Positions 39,346 through 48,108 of a DNA stretch of 64,000 bases are shown here, one piece after another. The stretch's first letter is position 1, and each line of letters opens with the position of its first letter. This DNA comes from Paraburkholderia phytofirmans OLGA172 (lineage in GTDB: Bacteria; Pseudomonadota; Gammaproteobacteria; Burkholderiales; Burkholderiaceae). The translations under genes were made by a program, and so were the position numbers. The stretch is taken from the NCBI RefSeq assembly GCF_001634365.1, contig NZ_CP014578.1, positions 2,356,001 to 2,420,000 on the forward strand, written 5' to 3'. Below the pieces are notes generated by a model. It was given only the letters and a program-made list of their open reading frames with translations. It did not search any database and was not told the DNA's origin.

Positions 39346-39376
39346 TTATGTGCCGGCCAAATATATGTCGCGGCGG
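39341..39376 (+). repeat. left 36-bp inverted repeat of the RIT element
   Basis: Begins GAGGGTTATGTGCCGGCC and ends GTCGCGGCGG; an exact inverted match to 42703-42738. Probable binding arm for the recombinases. Confidence 0.92.
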
Positions 39377-39475
39377 ATGATGAAGGGCAGACCTGAAGCG
39401 GTGAATGGCCAGAACTATGCGACATATTAAATTGGTTCGATACTGGTAAGCCCCCGTTTCAAAGGACGGCACGCC

Positions 39476-40720
39476 ATGTTGGAAACCCTATTCACTCGCC
39501 CTTGTAGTCTGGCTCGACACTGCTCCAACCCGTTCGCCGCATCTATAGATCAGTATCTTGAGCATTGCTTGGAGCAAGGCTATACACGGTCGTCATTGAG
39601 GAAGATCGCCTGGGTGTTGATGGCCTTTTCGCAAAGCCTTGACCTGTCTCGAACGAGCCGGATTACCCGTCAGGAGATCGCGTTTGCGGTAGATCGCCGC
39701 GCTCGTTTTGCCCGGCGACCTGAGCACGCCCAGGATTCGAGAAGCTCACGACTGTTGTTCATCCATATCGCGACCGCGTGGCTGCGTTTTCTCGGCTATC
39801 TGGAGGAGGATATAGTCGAGCCGCGGCCATTCGCACACCTGGTCGATGATTTCGTAAATTTCATGGCCGAAGAGCAAGGCCTGACCGCCGCGACAGTAGC
39901 GTTTCGTCGTGAACAGGTCACGCATTTCCTGGACATGACCTGGCCCGCAAGTGGCTCTCTGAATACGATCTCGATTCAGGACGTCAATGCCTATCTTGCC
40001 CGGCAAGGCAATCACGGCTGGAGCAGAGTGTCGCTGCATACACTCGCGGACGCATTGCGCAGTTTTTTCCGCTATGCGCAGGCCCAGGGATGGACCAGCA
40101 ACATCGCGGCGGCCATCATGACGCCGCGTATCTATGCCCACGAAGCTTTGCCCCTCGGGCCACGCTGGGACGAGGTGCAACAACTCATTGAGTGTTTCAC
40201 CGGTAACAGTGCAGCAGACCTTCGCGATCGGGCTATCGTACTGTTGCTCGCAGTCTACGGACTGCGTCGTGGCGAGGTTGCCCGACTTCGCCTGGAGGAT
40301 CTGGACTGGGCCGGTGAGAAGCTCTATGTGACGCGCCCAAAGCAACGCTGCACGCAACAGTACCCCCTGGATTCGGTCGTTGGCGACGCGATCATCCGGT
40401 ACTTGAAGGAAGCGCGGCCACGATGCGTTCATCGCCAGCTGTTTCTGAGTCTTGACGCGCCCATTCGCCCCCTTTTGCCGGCCTGCATTAGTCCCATTGT
40501 GCGTTCGCGCCTGGCCGCTCTCGGCATCCACCCCCCACGGCGTGGCGCCCATTGCCTGAGACATGCCTGTGCCCGGCAGCTGTTGGCTGGAGGCTTCTCC
40601 CTCAAGCAAATCGGTGACCATCTCGGTCATCGTAGCGCCGCAGCGACCAGAGAGTACGTCAAGGTCGACCTCGACGGTTTGCGGCAAGTGGCCGAACTCA
40701 ATCTGGAGGCGCTGTTATGA
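39476..40720 (+). CDS. RIT tyrosine recombinase A
   Basis: 414 residues; AAAGGA ribosome site. N-terminal SAM-like core-binding domain (about 95-200), then a catalytic domain with the Arg in VYGLRRGEVARLRL, the HxLRH box (HCLRHACARQLL), the LGHRS helix and the Tyr in ATREYVKVD. All catalytic residues are present. It overlaps recombinase B by 4 nt (ATGA). The longest of the three, as usual for the first gene of a RIT trio. Confidence 0.93.
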   Translation: MLETLFTRPCSLARHCSNPFAASIDQYLEHCLEQGYTRSSLRKIAWVLMAFSQSLDLSRTSRITRQEIAFAVDRRARFARRPEHAQDSRSSRLLFIHIATAWLRFLGYLEEDIVEPRPFAHLVDDFVNFMAEEQGLTAATVAFRREQVTHFLDMTWPASGSLNTISIQDVNAYLARQGNHGWSRVSLHTLADALRSFFRYAQAQGWTSNIAAAIMTPRIYAHEALPLGPRWDEVQQLIECFTGNSAADLRDRAIVLLLAVYGLRRGEVARLRLEDLDWAGEKLYVTRPKQRCTQQYPLDSVVGDAIIRYLKEARPRCVHRQLFLSLDAPIRPLLPACISPIVRSRLAALGIHPPRRGAHCLRHACARQLLAGGFSLKQIGDHLGHRSAAATREYVKVDLDGLRQVAELNLEALL

Positions 40721-41655
40721 AACTCTCCGATCTTGCGCACGAGTATGTGGCGTACAAACGCGCGCTGGGCATGCGTTTCGATACCGAAGCAGAGACACTG
40801 GCTGCGTTCTGCCGGCGTGTCGGTGATGTAGCGTTGGTCGAGGTCACCGCGGATCAAGTAAGGAGCTATCTTGATGGCCGCCTGCCCACATCCAGCTACT
40901 GGGAGCGCAAACACACGGTGCTCAACGGCCTGTTTCGATTTGCCATGCAGTGCGACTACATCAAGATTTCGCCGGTTCCTTGCCGCCATCCGCAAATTCC
41001 GCCCCCTCTGATTCCCTACATCTATTCGCAGGAGGAGTTAAAGCGCCTGCTGGATGCAACACCAGCTGTGTGCGGCCCGCAAGTTCCAATGGAGGCGTTT
41101 GTATTCCGCACTCTAATCCTGTTGTTATATGCAGCCTGCCTTCGACTCGGCGAAGCGCTGCGACTTACGATGAACGACGTCGATCTCGATCAGGCCGTTC
41201 TTTGTGTTCGAGAGACCAAATTTTACAAGACGAGGATGGTCCCTCTTGGCAGAGATTTGAGCACGGCGTTGCGCCATTATGTCCAGCAACGCAATCTGGT
41301 TCATGCGCACGATCCGGAGTCACCATTCTTTTGTTTTCGCGATGATCGTCCCTTGAGCCAATCAGCAGTACGAAGCGCTTTCCGGCGACTGCGTGCGCTC
41401 GCCCGTGTCAGTCGCCACGATGGTGCCCGCTATCAGCCACGGATTCATGATCTTCGGCACAGCGGCACGGTGCATCGACTAGTGGCCTGGTATCGCAGCG
41501 GCTCGGATCTACAGCGGCTTTTGCCCCAGCTTGCAACGTACCTCGGCCATATCGATCTCTCTGCCACGCAACGCTATCTCACGATGACCCCGGAACTTTT
41601 GCGCGAAGCAAGCCTTCGCTTCGAGCGGTATGCCAAGGAGCCCCGTCATGAATGA
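40717..41655 (+). CDS. RIT tyrosine recombinase B
   Basis: 312 residues. N-terminal SAM-like domain, then Arg in ACLRLGEALRL, HDLRHSGTVHRL, LGHIDLSATQRYLTM with the nucleophilic Tyr. Active site complete. It overlaps A by 4 nt and C by 8 nt, so the three are translationally coupled. Confidence 0.93.
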   Translation: MKLSDLAHEYVAYKRALGMRFDTEAETLAAFCRRVGDVALVEVTADQVRSYLDGRLPTSSYWERKHTVLNGLFRFAMQCDYIKISPVPCRHPQIPPPLIPYIYSQEELKRLLDATPAVCGPQVPMEAFVFRTLILLLYAACLRLGEALRLTMNDVDLDQAVLCVRETKFYKTRMVPLGRDLSTALRHYVQQRNLVHAHDPESPFFCFRDDRPLSQSAVRSAFRRLRALARVSRHDGARYQPRIHDLRHSGTVHRLVAWYRSGSDLQRLLPQLATYLGHIDLSATQRYLTMTPELLREASLRFERYAKEPRHE

Positions 41656-42643
41656 CACAATTTTGCTCGGACCTTGGGTCCGGCGTTTCCTGCTCGAACA
41701 CTTGGTCGCTGAGCGCAATCTCGCCGTGAATACCAGAAAGAGCTATCGTGACATGCTCACGCTGTTACTTCCCTATGTAGCCGGAAAGGTCGAGAAGCCA
41801 ATCGATCGTCTGACGGTCACCGATCTATCGGCGCAAATCGTGCGTCTGTTTCTGACTCACGTGGAGCAGCAGCGCGGTTGCACGGTCGCGACGCGCAATC
41901 AGCGCCTGGGTGGTATTCACGCATTGGCGCGATTCATCGGCGAGCATAGCCCCGAGCATATCGAGTGGTGCGGCCAGATTTGTTTGATTCCTTTCAAAAA
42001 GGCCAGCCAGCCCTCGATTACCTATCTGGACAGGCAGGAAATGGATGCGCTTCTTGCTGCACATGACGAGCATAGCGCGCAAGGGCGGCGTGAACAGGGT
42101 TTGCTACTATTTCTCTACAATTCTGGCGCGCGGGCCAGTGAGGCCGCGCAGGTCAAGATCAAAGATATCGATTGGCACGCGGAGTGCGTCCGCATTGTCG
42201 GCAAAGGAAACAAGCAGCGCCGCTGCCCGCTCTGGACCGACACCCTCGATCAATTGCGTGTCTTGGCGGGCGAACGAGACGGGTCAGAGCCGGTATTCCT
42301 CAACCGCTGCGATCGACCGATGACCCGATCAGGCATCCATACGTTGGTAAAACGCTGTGCCGGCCACGCTGGTGATCGCATGCCATCACTCAAAGACAAG
42401 AAAGTGGGACCCCACGTGATTCGCCACAGTACTGCTTCCCATTTGCTGCAGTCGGGTGTCGACATCAACACCATTCGGGCCTGGCTTGGACATGTCTCGC
42501 TGACCACCACGAATGTCTATGCCGAAATCAATCTGGAGACCAAGGCTCGCGCATTGGCAACGTGCGCAGTATCCGGGACGATGAAGGCAAGAAAGCGCTG
42601 GCGCGACCAGCCCGACCTGTTGGAGTTCCTGCGCACGCTGTAA
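41648..42643 (+). CDS. RIT tyrosine recombinase C
   Basis: 331 residues from the ATG at 41648. SAM-like N-terminus (ERNLAVNTRKSYRDML), Arg in NSGARASEAAQVKI, PHVIRHSTASHLLQ and WLGHVSLTTTNVYAEI with the catalytic Tyr. Resembles XerC/D-like phage integrases. Full length; 59 bp from the right inverted repeat. Confidence 0.93.
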   Translation: MNDTILLGPWVRRFLLEHLVAERNLAVNTRKSYRDMLTLLLPYVAGKVEKPIDRLTVTDLSAQIVRLFLTHVEQQRGCTVATRNQRLGGIHALARFIGEHSPEHIEWCGQICLIPFKKASQPSITYLDRQEMDALLAAHDEHSAQGRREQGLLLFLYNSGARASEAAQVKIKDIDWHAECVRIVGKGNKQRRCPLWTDTLDQLRVLAGERDGSEPVFLNRCDRPMTRSGIHTLVKRCAGHAGDRMPSLKDKKVGPHVIRHSTASHLLQSGVDINTIRAWLGHVSLTTTNVYAEINLETKARALATCAVSGTMKARKRWRDQPDLLEFLRTL

Positions 42644-42702
42644 CCCAAAAATTATGTGCTGGCCGCATCTCGCAAATCCATGCGGCATGCCGGTATAAAA
42701 GG

Positions 42703-42738
42703 CCGCCGCGACATATATTTGGCCGGCACATAACCCTC
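42703..42738 (-). repeat. right 36-bp inverted repeat of the RIT element
   Basis: Begins CCGCCGCGACATATATTTGG and ends ...ACATAACCCTC; exact inverted match to the left copy. The last 5 bp continue directly into the host transposase gene. Confidence 0.92.
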
Positions 42739-43636
42739 GGGAGCATACGGTCTACAATAAACCAGCCTGATCGACAGCCGTGCACAAATGCCCTGCAATG
42801 TCGCCGCCCGATAAGCGGCGCCGTTATCGACGATCAACATCTTGGGCACACCGCGTTTGAGCAAGGCCTGCTTGAGTACGCCCTCGATGTCGATCGCGCT
42901 CTCCGAGAAGCAGAACGCGCTATGGGCGATGAGCCGCGAGGCGTCGTCCATCAACGAGACCAGGTAGGTCTTGCGGCGCCCTCGGCCAAGCGACAAGTGC
43001 GGGCCATGCAGGACATCGCCGTACCAGATGGAGCCGGCGTGTTCGGCCACGAAACTGCGTTTCTCCTCGGGCAAGCTGGCCGAGCCAACGATGCGCGAGA
43101 GCCCGTGGGCTTGCAGCAGCCGATGAACGGCGCAGCGCGAGAGTGTGTCGTGCGCCACGATACCCGCAGATTCGAGCAGCAAACGGATCTGGCGGATCGA
43201 GCGTCGCGGATTCTCGCGCTTAGCTGCAAGGATCGCAGCTTGCACGGCCGATGGCAGCTTCGATTGCCCGCGATCCACACGGGGCTTGCTGCACAGGCCC
43301 TCCAGCCCGTGCTGTTTCCAGGCGTAATACCAGGACTGAAGCGTCTTCTCGCCGATATGGCGACGACGAGAACCGGGAATTGCGTACTCCTGCTGAGCCA
43401 GTTGGCGGATGATCTGCTGCAAGTCGCCGCGATCAAGCCGTTCGCGACTGACAAGTGGTCCGAGTACGGACAGGCGAAACAGGGCCTTCGGGTCGATGTC
43501 CTTCATGCTCACTCCTATGGTTAAAAAGGGAGTGCCATGAGAACCGCGAACCGAATTCGGCGCGAGTGGGCAAAGTGTGTGGAGAGCCCGGAATGACGAA
43601 AATTAGGTCGTCGCGTACCCAATCAGGATAAACGGA

Positions 43637-44209
43637 TCACGGGACGCAAACGCCGTCGCCGTCGAGCCAGGCCATGGCTTCGCACAACGGCATGCGCTGC
43701 AGGCAGCGCAGCCAGAATTCAGTGATATCGACTGATCGCCCGAGTTCGCCGAAACGGCTTCGCAAATGAAATTCGAACGAGAGGCTACGCTCGCCAAGCC
43801 GCTGCCACCAGCGCCGTACCGTATGTCTGCCGAGCGCGAAGATCGCACTGGCGCGGCGCTGCGAGCAGCCGGCCAACAGAAGGAGTAAGACACGCTGTTG
43901 GTCCGCCCAGTTGTACCAACGGTGGGGAGCTATGCACAGCGGCAGGCGCGAACACGTGCGGCTGCAGGTTCGACAGCGAAAGCGCAAAACGGGAATCGGA
44001 TTGAGAGCGCCAGCGGCGCTGCGGTCGGCCTTGCGATGGTAACGACCGTGACACCACACATCCGAGCAGCCGCAATGTACGCAAGCGACAGGTCGATACA
44101 CTTGCGGCGTGCGATCGACCGCATTGAGATGTTGTTCAAGAACAGGAAACGCGAATACAATTCGATGCATAGGCCGGTCTACTTTGTTGTTCGTGTGGGG
44201 CTTCGTCAC
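43637..44209 (-). CDS. zinc-ribbon/HTH protein of the DDE transposon
   Basis: 190 residues from a GTG at 44209 (GGGAAG upstream); an ATG at 44170 (MHRIVFAFPVLEQHL) is an alternative. Two CxxC pairs (CVHCGCSDVWCHG; FRCRTCSRTCSRLP) form a transposase-type zinc ribbon, followed by an HTH (CSQRRASAIFALGRHTVRRWWQRLGER). This resembles DUF6431-like accessory proteins encoded beside DDE/AAA+ transposases. Its place 130 bp before the DDE gene on the same strand supports an end-binding or targeting role. Confidence 0.7.
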   Translation of the reverse strand: MTKPHTNNKVDRPMHRIVFAFPVLEQHLNAVDRTPQVYRPVACVHCGCSDVWCHGRYHRKADRSAAGALNPIPVLRFRCRTCSRTCSRLPLCIAPHRWYNWADQQRVLLLLLAGCSQRRASAIFALGRHTVRRWWQRLGERSLSFEFHLRSRFGELGRSVDITEFWLRCLQRMPLCEAMAWLDGDGVCVP

Positions 44210-44272
44210 TTCCCACGATAACAGAGCAGTACTGGCCTTCTTTACGTCCGTCTCATCTCATGATGTTCAGGG

Positions 44273-44377
44273 TTAAGTTCCAAACTTCATCCTATTTGAT
44301 ACCGAGATAAACACCTCCGCTGGAACCCAGATATAGCGGGACGTAACACCATTACGCAACGTGTATCGCGTCGCCAT
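44273..44377 (-). CDS. possible small protein (34 aa)
   Basis: ATG at 44377 with CAGGGGGC upstream; reads MATRYTLRNGVTSRYIWVPA and ends at 44273. Too short to classify. It lies outside the transposon genes and may be a fragment. Confidence 0.25.
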   Translation of the reverse strand: MATRYTLRNGVTSRYIWVPAEVFISVSNRMKFGT

Positions 44378-44566
44378 GATTCAGCCCCCTGCGAGGTAGG
44401 CATGTGTCATGATAGACGTCGTAGAGCGGGCGGCCGTCATCCGGTCGTGGATTGCAGCGGTCCCACTCCGACAGGCCGGTGCGTATGCCGACTTCACGAC
44501 ACCTTGTCCAGAGCGATCTACACAAAGCGGTGTCAGGCCATCCCTTTCAGCGACCCAGAATATTGG

Positions 44567-44860
44567 TCAGGGAATCATGCCGCATTCAAACATCTTGTTG
44601 GCAATCGGCGCCGCCACCTTGTTGAGAAAGGCCGCGCGCGTCTGCGGATCGTTGCGCAGCATCTGTCCCGCCTTCTGCCCTCCCTCGGACTTCGGCTGGC
44701 CCTGTTGCTATGCTTTTTCCTGCCGTAGTTGTTCACAACTGGATTGCTGGTATTTCTGAACGACCTCGTCCGCAATCCGGTCCATGACCGGATACTGCGC
44801 GACGGCCACTCCCGCGAACAGCAGCGTCGGTGCCATCGCAAACCACAGGAAACGTTTCAC
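44567..44860 (-). pseudogene. secreted small protein with an in-frame amber stop
   Basis: GTG start at 44860 with GGGAGGA 6-10 nt before it; signal peptide VKRFLWFAMAPTLLFAGVAV ending in AQ. The mature part reads YPVMDRIADEVVQKYQQSSC, then a TAG at 44708-44710 interrupts the frame, and coherent sequence resumes in the same frame (QQGQPKSEGG; QMLRNDPQTRAAFLNKVAAP; IANKMFECGMIP) to a TGA at 44567. Similar secreted Burkholderia proteins are continuous. A nonsense mutation, sequencing error or amber suppression could explain it. Confidence 0.7.
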
Positions 44861-45111
44861 GGGCTTGTCCTCCCGTTTTTTTTGCTGCGCCAGGTACGTG
44901 ATCAAGTTTTGCAGGGGAAGGGTATGGCGCAAGCGAGCTTGAATCCGGGTTTTCACTGACATCCATTCTGGTTCCTGATCCGTTCAATCAAAAAGCGGAA
45001 CATGGTGCAGCCTCCTGGGGCAGCGGATGAACGTTGTCAGTCGATGGAGCAGTACCACGATCCACTTCCGGATCGGCACATGATGATCACTGCAATAACA
45101 GGAGAAGCAGC

Positions 45112-45498
45112 ATGAAGACCACTCATCGGCTCAAGCTGGCAGGCAGCGTGTTGCTTGTCACGTTATCTGCCCACGTATATGCACAGTCCGCTGCCTCGGA
45201 GCCCGCAAGCGGACCGACTGCAGCAGCGAAGGCGCAATATCAGGAGTCGAAGTCGCAATACAAGGCAGCAAAAGCGGCAAACCGCGCACTGGCCAAAAAG
45301 GTGCGCAACGCACTCGTGAAAGACATGGGTGTCAACGCCAACACGGTGACCGTGCGCGCGCATGATGGCGCGGTCGTCCTGCAGGGCAGCGTGCCTGAAG
45401 CGTCACAGTCCGACCGGGCCACCGAGGTCGCCAAGGGTGTGACCGGTGTGAAGTCGGTGAAGAATGCGCTGTCGGTCCATCCGGCCGGCGGGTCCTGA
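45112..45498 (+). CDS. periplasmic BON-domain protein
   Basis: 128 residues. Signal peptide (about 1-25, MKTTHRLKLAGSVLLVTLSA...YAQS), an Ala/Lys-rich linker, and one BON domain (about 60-125, LAKKVRNALVKDMGVNANTV, HDGAVVLQGSVPEASQSDRA). BON proteins bind lipid or the cell envelope and respond to osmotic stress (OsmY-like). Clear AGGAGAA ribosome site. Confidence 0.9.
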   Translation: MKTTHRLKLAGSVLLVTLSAHVYAQSAASEPASGPTAAAKAQYQESKSQYKAAKAANRALAKKVRNALVKDMGVNANTVTVRAHDGAVVLQGSVPEASQSDRATEVAKGVTGVKSVKNALSVHPAGGS

Positions 45499-45504
45499 GA
45501 CATC

Positions 45505-45721
45505 AGGCCGCAGCGAAGGAAGCGGACAGCCTGTGCGCCGCGCACAGATCCGGTAAAGGTTCGACGGATCGCGCGGCGACTGGACACGCCTGCCGCGCAA
45601 CCTGAAGCAGTTCGGGCACCACGTCCCGGCGTAAATGACCTTGGCGGGCGCCGCGTCCCAGACATGCCCGAGATGGCACTTCCCACGTCAGCTTGGCTCC
45701 AGGAACGCTTCGCCACATGGC
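45505..45721 (-). pseudogene. degraded zinc-ribbon domain protein
   Basis: Pieces in different minus-strand frames read KCHLGHVWDAAPAKV, AGTWCPNC and DLCAAHRLSAS. This is the repeating CxxGHxW...GTWCPxC zinc-ribbon pattern of phage or transposon-linked proteins. At least two frameshifts, so nonfunctional. Confidence 0.4.
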
Positions 45722-45813
45722 ATGGTTGGACTGTCACTGCTGCAGTCGATAAAGTTATCTAATAAGGATAACTACTCTTAATCCACACGGGTATTCTACG
45801 CCCGTCAACTTGA

Positions 45814-46056
45814 CAAATCATCACCATTAGCGCCGACGCCGGCGCGCTCCGCGTCATCGCCATCTGGCAAAATTTGCAGGAATGTGCAGCTAACGTTTGC
45901 ACATGGACGGCGCATGTTGATGCCCAGCGTGGTGCAGAGTCGCTCACCCTCGAGTTCGCCGACGTTTCAGATGCGCGCCTTCAAAACGTCGTGGCAACGT
46001 TGAAAGACTCGACGTTTCCAATGAAAGCGACGATCAGGCACACGCCCGACGTGTGA
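45814..46056 (+). CDS. small hypothetical protein, start uncertain
   Basis: The open frame after a TGA at 45811 reads ADAGALRVIAIWQNLQECAA, then VCTWTAHVDAQRGAESLTLE, ending at 46056. The first ATG is at 45874, but coherent sequence starts earlier, which suggests a non-ATG start near 45820-45840. No ribosome site is obvious. No family recognised. Confidence 0.4.
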   Translation, partial: QIITISADAGALRVIAIWQNLQECAANVCTWTAHVDAQRGAESLTLEFADVSDARLQNVVATLKDSTFPMKATIRHTPDV

Positions 46057-46463
46057 TCGCCGGCCGGATGGCATTCATCTTGCTGTACGCCGGTGTTATA
46101 TGACGGGTCACTGTAGCGCCAAAAACAGACGGGGCGGTGTTCGCGTGCCTGCGTGGCGTCTTCAATCCTGCGGGTACGTCATGCACATTCCCACGACATC
46201 GCTCTCTTCTTTCGCGGTTTTCGCGCGTCAATACGTCTGGCTGTCTGGAGCGCCGGCGAAAGCCGCGTGCGACGTCAGGCGTGGTCACTTACGCCGGGCG
46301 GGATCCGGACACCCGCACTTCGAAAAAAATCGACGAGCGGCGAGTCCGCAAGTCCGCGTGTCGCAGGCGATGCCGACCATGACGGTCCCTCACCGTTCGT
46401 CCATGGTGGTGCCGCCCAGATCGTCAGCCGCCCGCGGCGTCGCATCAAAACCGGTGGCAGCCG
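46057..46463. other. no convincing gene
   Basis: About 400 bp with only low-quality frames on both strands. Confidence 0.35.
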
Positions 46464-46856
46464 TTACTCAGGCGCGTACTTGAACTCTGGCAATGACTTC
46501 AGGGACTCCCTAGTCGCGTCCGGCAGCCGCATCTGCTTGTCGACGACCTGAAGGCTGCCAAACGGTACAGCGACGAGATGGGTTCCCATCCCGAGAAACC
46601 CGCCTACCGAGAGAATGACGTAGGGAACCCGATCGGTTGGGCTGACGATCAGATCGTCAATTGTTCCGATGTTGTCCTTGTTGCGGTTATAGACGGGCGA
46701 TCCGTTGATCCTGGAGGCCCGATACCCCGTCGCCAGCTGGACGACATCAACGCGCTTCGCCGTGATGGATTGTGGCGTTCCCTGGGCCCACAGCGTTCCC
46801 GTGTTCAGGGCCGTTCCGAGCACAGCCACCGATACCAGCGTGATAACCCGTTTCAT
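46464..46856 (-). CDS. secreted PRC-barrel domain protein
   Basis: 130 residues from the ATG at 46856. Signal peptide (MKRVITLVSVAVLGTALNTG...WAQ), then a PRC-barrel (about 45-115: ASRINGSPVYNRNKDNIGTI, DDLIVSP, YVILSVGGFLGMGTHLVAVP). Periplasmic PRC-barrel proteins of this type are common in stress-responsive loci of Burkholderiales. Function unknown. Confidence 0.88.
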   Translation of the reverse strand: MKRVITLVSVAVLGTALNTGTLWAQGTPQSITAKRVDVVQLATGYRASRINGSPVYNRNKDNIGTIDDLIVSPTDRVPYVILSVGGFLGMGTHLVAVPFGSLQVVDKQMRLPDATRESLKSLPEFKYAPE

Positions 46857-46954
46857 CGTGCACCCCCGCGGTTCGAAAGCATATGTTGAGAAAGGCGTCA
46901 CGCGAGCACTCTGATCCACTACGTGGCGCCTCAAAACCTGTCGGCGCGAACAGC

Positions 46955-47131
46955 CTACGGCTGCTTCTTCAATTGCTCCTTTGCATCGCCGTACGCGGCC
47001 CGTGTCTTGCCAACGACCTGTTCGACCTTACCCTTCACCTGGGTCGTTTCGCTTCCCGTGACTTTGCCGACAGCTTCCTTGACTTTTCCCTTTGCTTCCT
47101 CGACGCGGCCTTTCACCTGATCCTTGTTCAT
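46955..47131 (-). CDS. CsbD-like stress protein (58 aa)
   Basis: ATG at 47131. The product (MNKDQVKGRVEEAKGKVKEA, VGKVTGSETTQVKGKVEQVV) is the charged, helix-forming repeat of CsbD-family proteins, general-stress proteins of unknown action. Same strand as the PRC-barrel gene. Too short for most gene callers. Confidence 0.88.
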   Translation of the reverse strand: MNKDQVKGRVEEAKGKVKEAVGKVTGSETTQVKGKVEQVVGKTRAAYGDAKEQLKKQP

Positions 47132-47255
47132 GACATTGCTCCTTGAAAATGCGGATGATCGAGCTTACTGACGCTTGCCGCCCGCTCGTTTTCCGAGGGC
47201 ACTGTGCGACAACGACTGCCCGTGAACGGATCATCCAAACAGGAATTTTGCGCTC

Positions 47256-47411
47256 TTATATTCTGCCCAGAAGCAGCAACAGAAGAACGAGGACCAGCAG
47301 CACACCCAGCACCCCGCTTGGCATATAGCCCCACGAACGGCTGTGCGGCCAGGTCGGCATCACTCCCATCAACAAGAACGCCAGTACGACTATCAATAGT
47401 ATGCTCAACAT
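47256..47411 (-). CDS. DUF3309-like small membrane protein (51 aa)
   Basis: ATG at 47411 with AAGGA upstream. Two very hydrophobic helices (MLSILLIVVLAFLLMGVMP; VLGVLLVLVLLLLLLGRI) around a WPHSRSWGYMPSG loop are diagnostic of DUF3309. Function unknown; often next to CsbD and other stress genes. Confidence 0.88.
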   Translation of the reverse strand: MLSILLIVVLAFLLMGVMPTWPHSRSWGYMPSGVLGVLLVLVLLLLLLGRI

Positions 47412-47937
47412 GAGACGAGTCCTTTCCGACCCCGTGTTACGACGAGCCCTTCGCCGCTCTCTCACCACGTGCCCGGAATCTTCAGGCCTTTCGCGAGGTA
47501 TCTTCGCAAAAAAAGTGATGATGACCGGCATCCTCACAACCCGGAAAAGACCCACCCTGTAGTGTGAGGCTGGCATTGATTTGCCACGCAGTCGGTACGG
47601 TGGTGGACATCGGGATTTCTTTTTTTACGCCTGGAGTTCGCGACTGCCGCATGCAGGATGCGCCCGCGCGGGGGGCATTGCCAGGCTGTCAGTCCGGCTG
47701 CACTTCGACAGGCCCGGAGATCGTTCGGCGCGATCCAGATGACGCTCTGCAATACACCAGCCAAAGCGCGGTATTCCGTTCAGCAGCGGTCCAGTCGCGA
47801 ACAAAAACTTCTCCCTTTCACGCCATGGTTCAATTGCGTGCCCGCCCTGGTAAAGAGCGCCAGCCGTATCCGCCGGGAATGCTGCAGGGGGTATTGCGGT
47901 AGCCCTGCGCTGCTCGGCCGCGCAGGAAAGATACGTT
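47412..47937. other. no convincing gene
   Basis: About 525 bp with weak frames only. It includes the promoter region of the minus-strand small stress genes. Confidence 0.35.
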
Positions 47938-48108
47938 TTATATCGCCTTCAGACCAGGCAACAGCCGATCGAACTCCCGCTTTACCACGCCATAGCATTC
48001 GCACACGCGCGTTTCGAATCCCGGTCGATCCAGCACCTCGATGTGGCCATGACTGTAACGAATCAGCCCCGCATCCTGCAGTTTCAGTGCCGCTTCCGTC
48101 ACGCCGGC
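47938..48108 (-). pseudogene. C-terminal fragment of a Crp/Fnr-family regulator
   Basis: The minus-strand frame reads GVTEAALKLQDAGLIRYSHG, HIEVLDRPGFETRVCECYGV and VKREFDRLLP to a TAA. This is the winged-helix tail of Crp/Fnr proteins lacking a cluster. The rest is missing; the fragment is joined directly to a kinase fragment. Confidence 0.6.

Larger units (their letters stand above)
39319..42733 (+). mobile_element. RIT element (recombinase in trio)
   Basis: Three overlapping tyrosine recombinase genes between perfect 36-bp inverted repeats (39341-39376 and 42703-42738, the outer 5 bp being GAGGG/CCCTC). CCCTC appears at both junctions with the interrupted transposase gene, as a 5-bp direct repeat (39314-39318 and 42734-42738). 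Removing 39314-42733 (3420 bp) recreates the host frame. Confidence 0.9.
38737..43506 (-). pseudogene. DDE transposase split by a RIT element
   Basis: The N-terminal part (43506 to 42734) and C-terminal part (39313 to 38737) total 1350 nt, exactly 450 codons, when the insertion is removed with one copy of CCCTC. Native ATG at 43506 with AGGAG before it. The protein has an N-terminal HTH region (EKTLQSWYYAWKQHGLEG), catalytic Asp in WYGDVLHGP, second Asp in LIVDNGAAYRA, and the Glu in KGKLERWHRSL, then a Mu-type C-terminal domain. The insertion lies between the second Asp and the Glu, so the catalytic site is cut; precise excision would restore it. Confidence 0.9.
37744..44209 (-). mobile_element. 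four-gene DDE/AAA+ transposon (Tn552/IS481-like), ends not fixed
   Basis: A minus-strand row: zinc-ribbon/HTH protein, DDE transposase (split), AAA+ ATPase and a 66-residue protein, with tight spacing or overlap. The DDE plus AAA+ pairing is like TniA/TniB or Tn552 modules. A RIT element is inserted inside. I give the gene limits only; a hairpin at 37690-37736 may mark one end. Confidence 0.7.

Noticed and set aside
39341..42738. CRISPR-like or phage att interpretation of the 36-bp repeats
   Set aside because: Only two copies, inverted, flanking three recombinase genes; a RIT element explains them.
37641..43615. AAATTAGG...GTCGTCGCG similarity at about 37643 and 43599, considered as transposon ends
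   Set aside because: The two copies have the same orientation, and the second lies inside the gene row, so they cannot be terminal inverted repeats.
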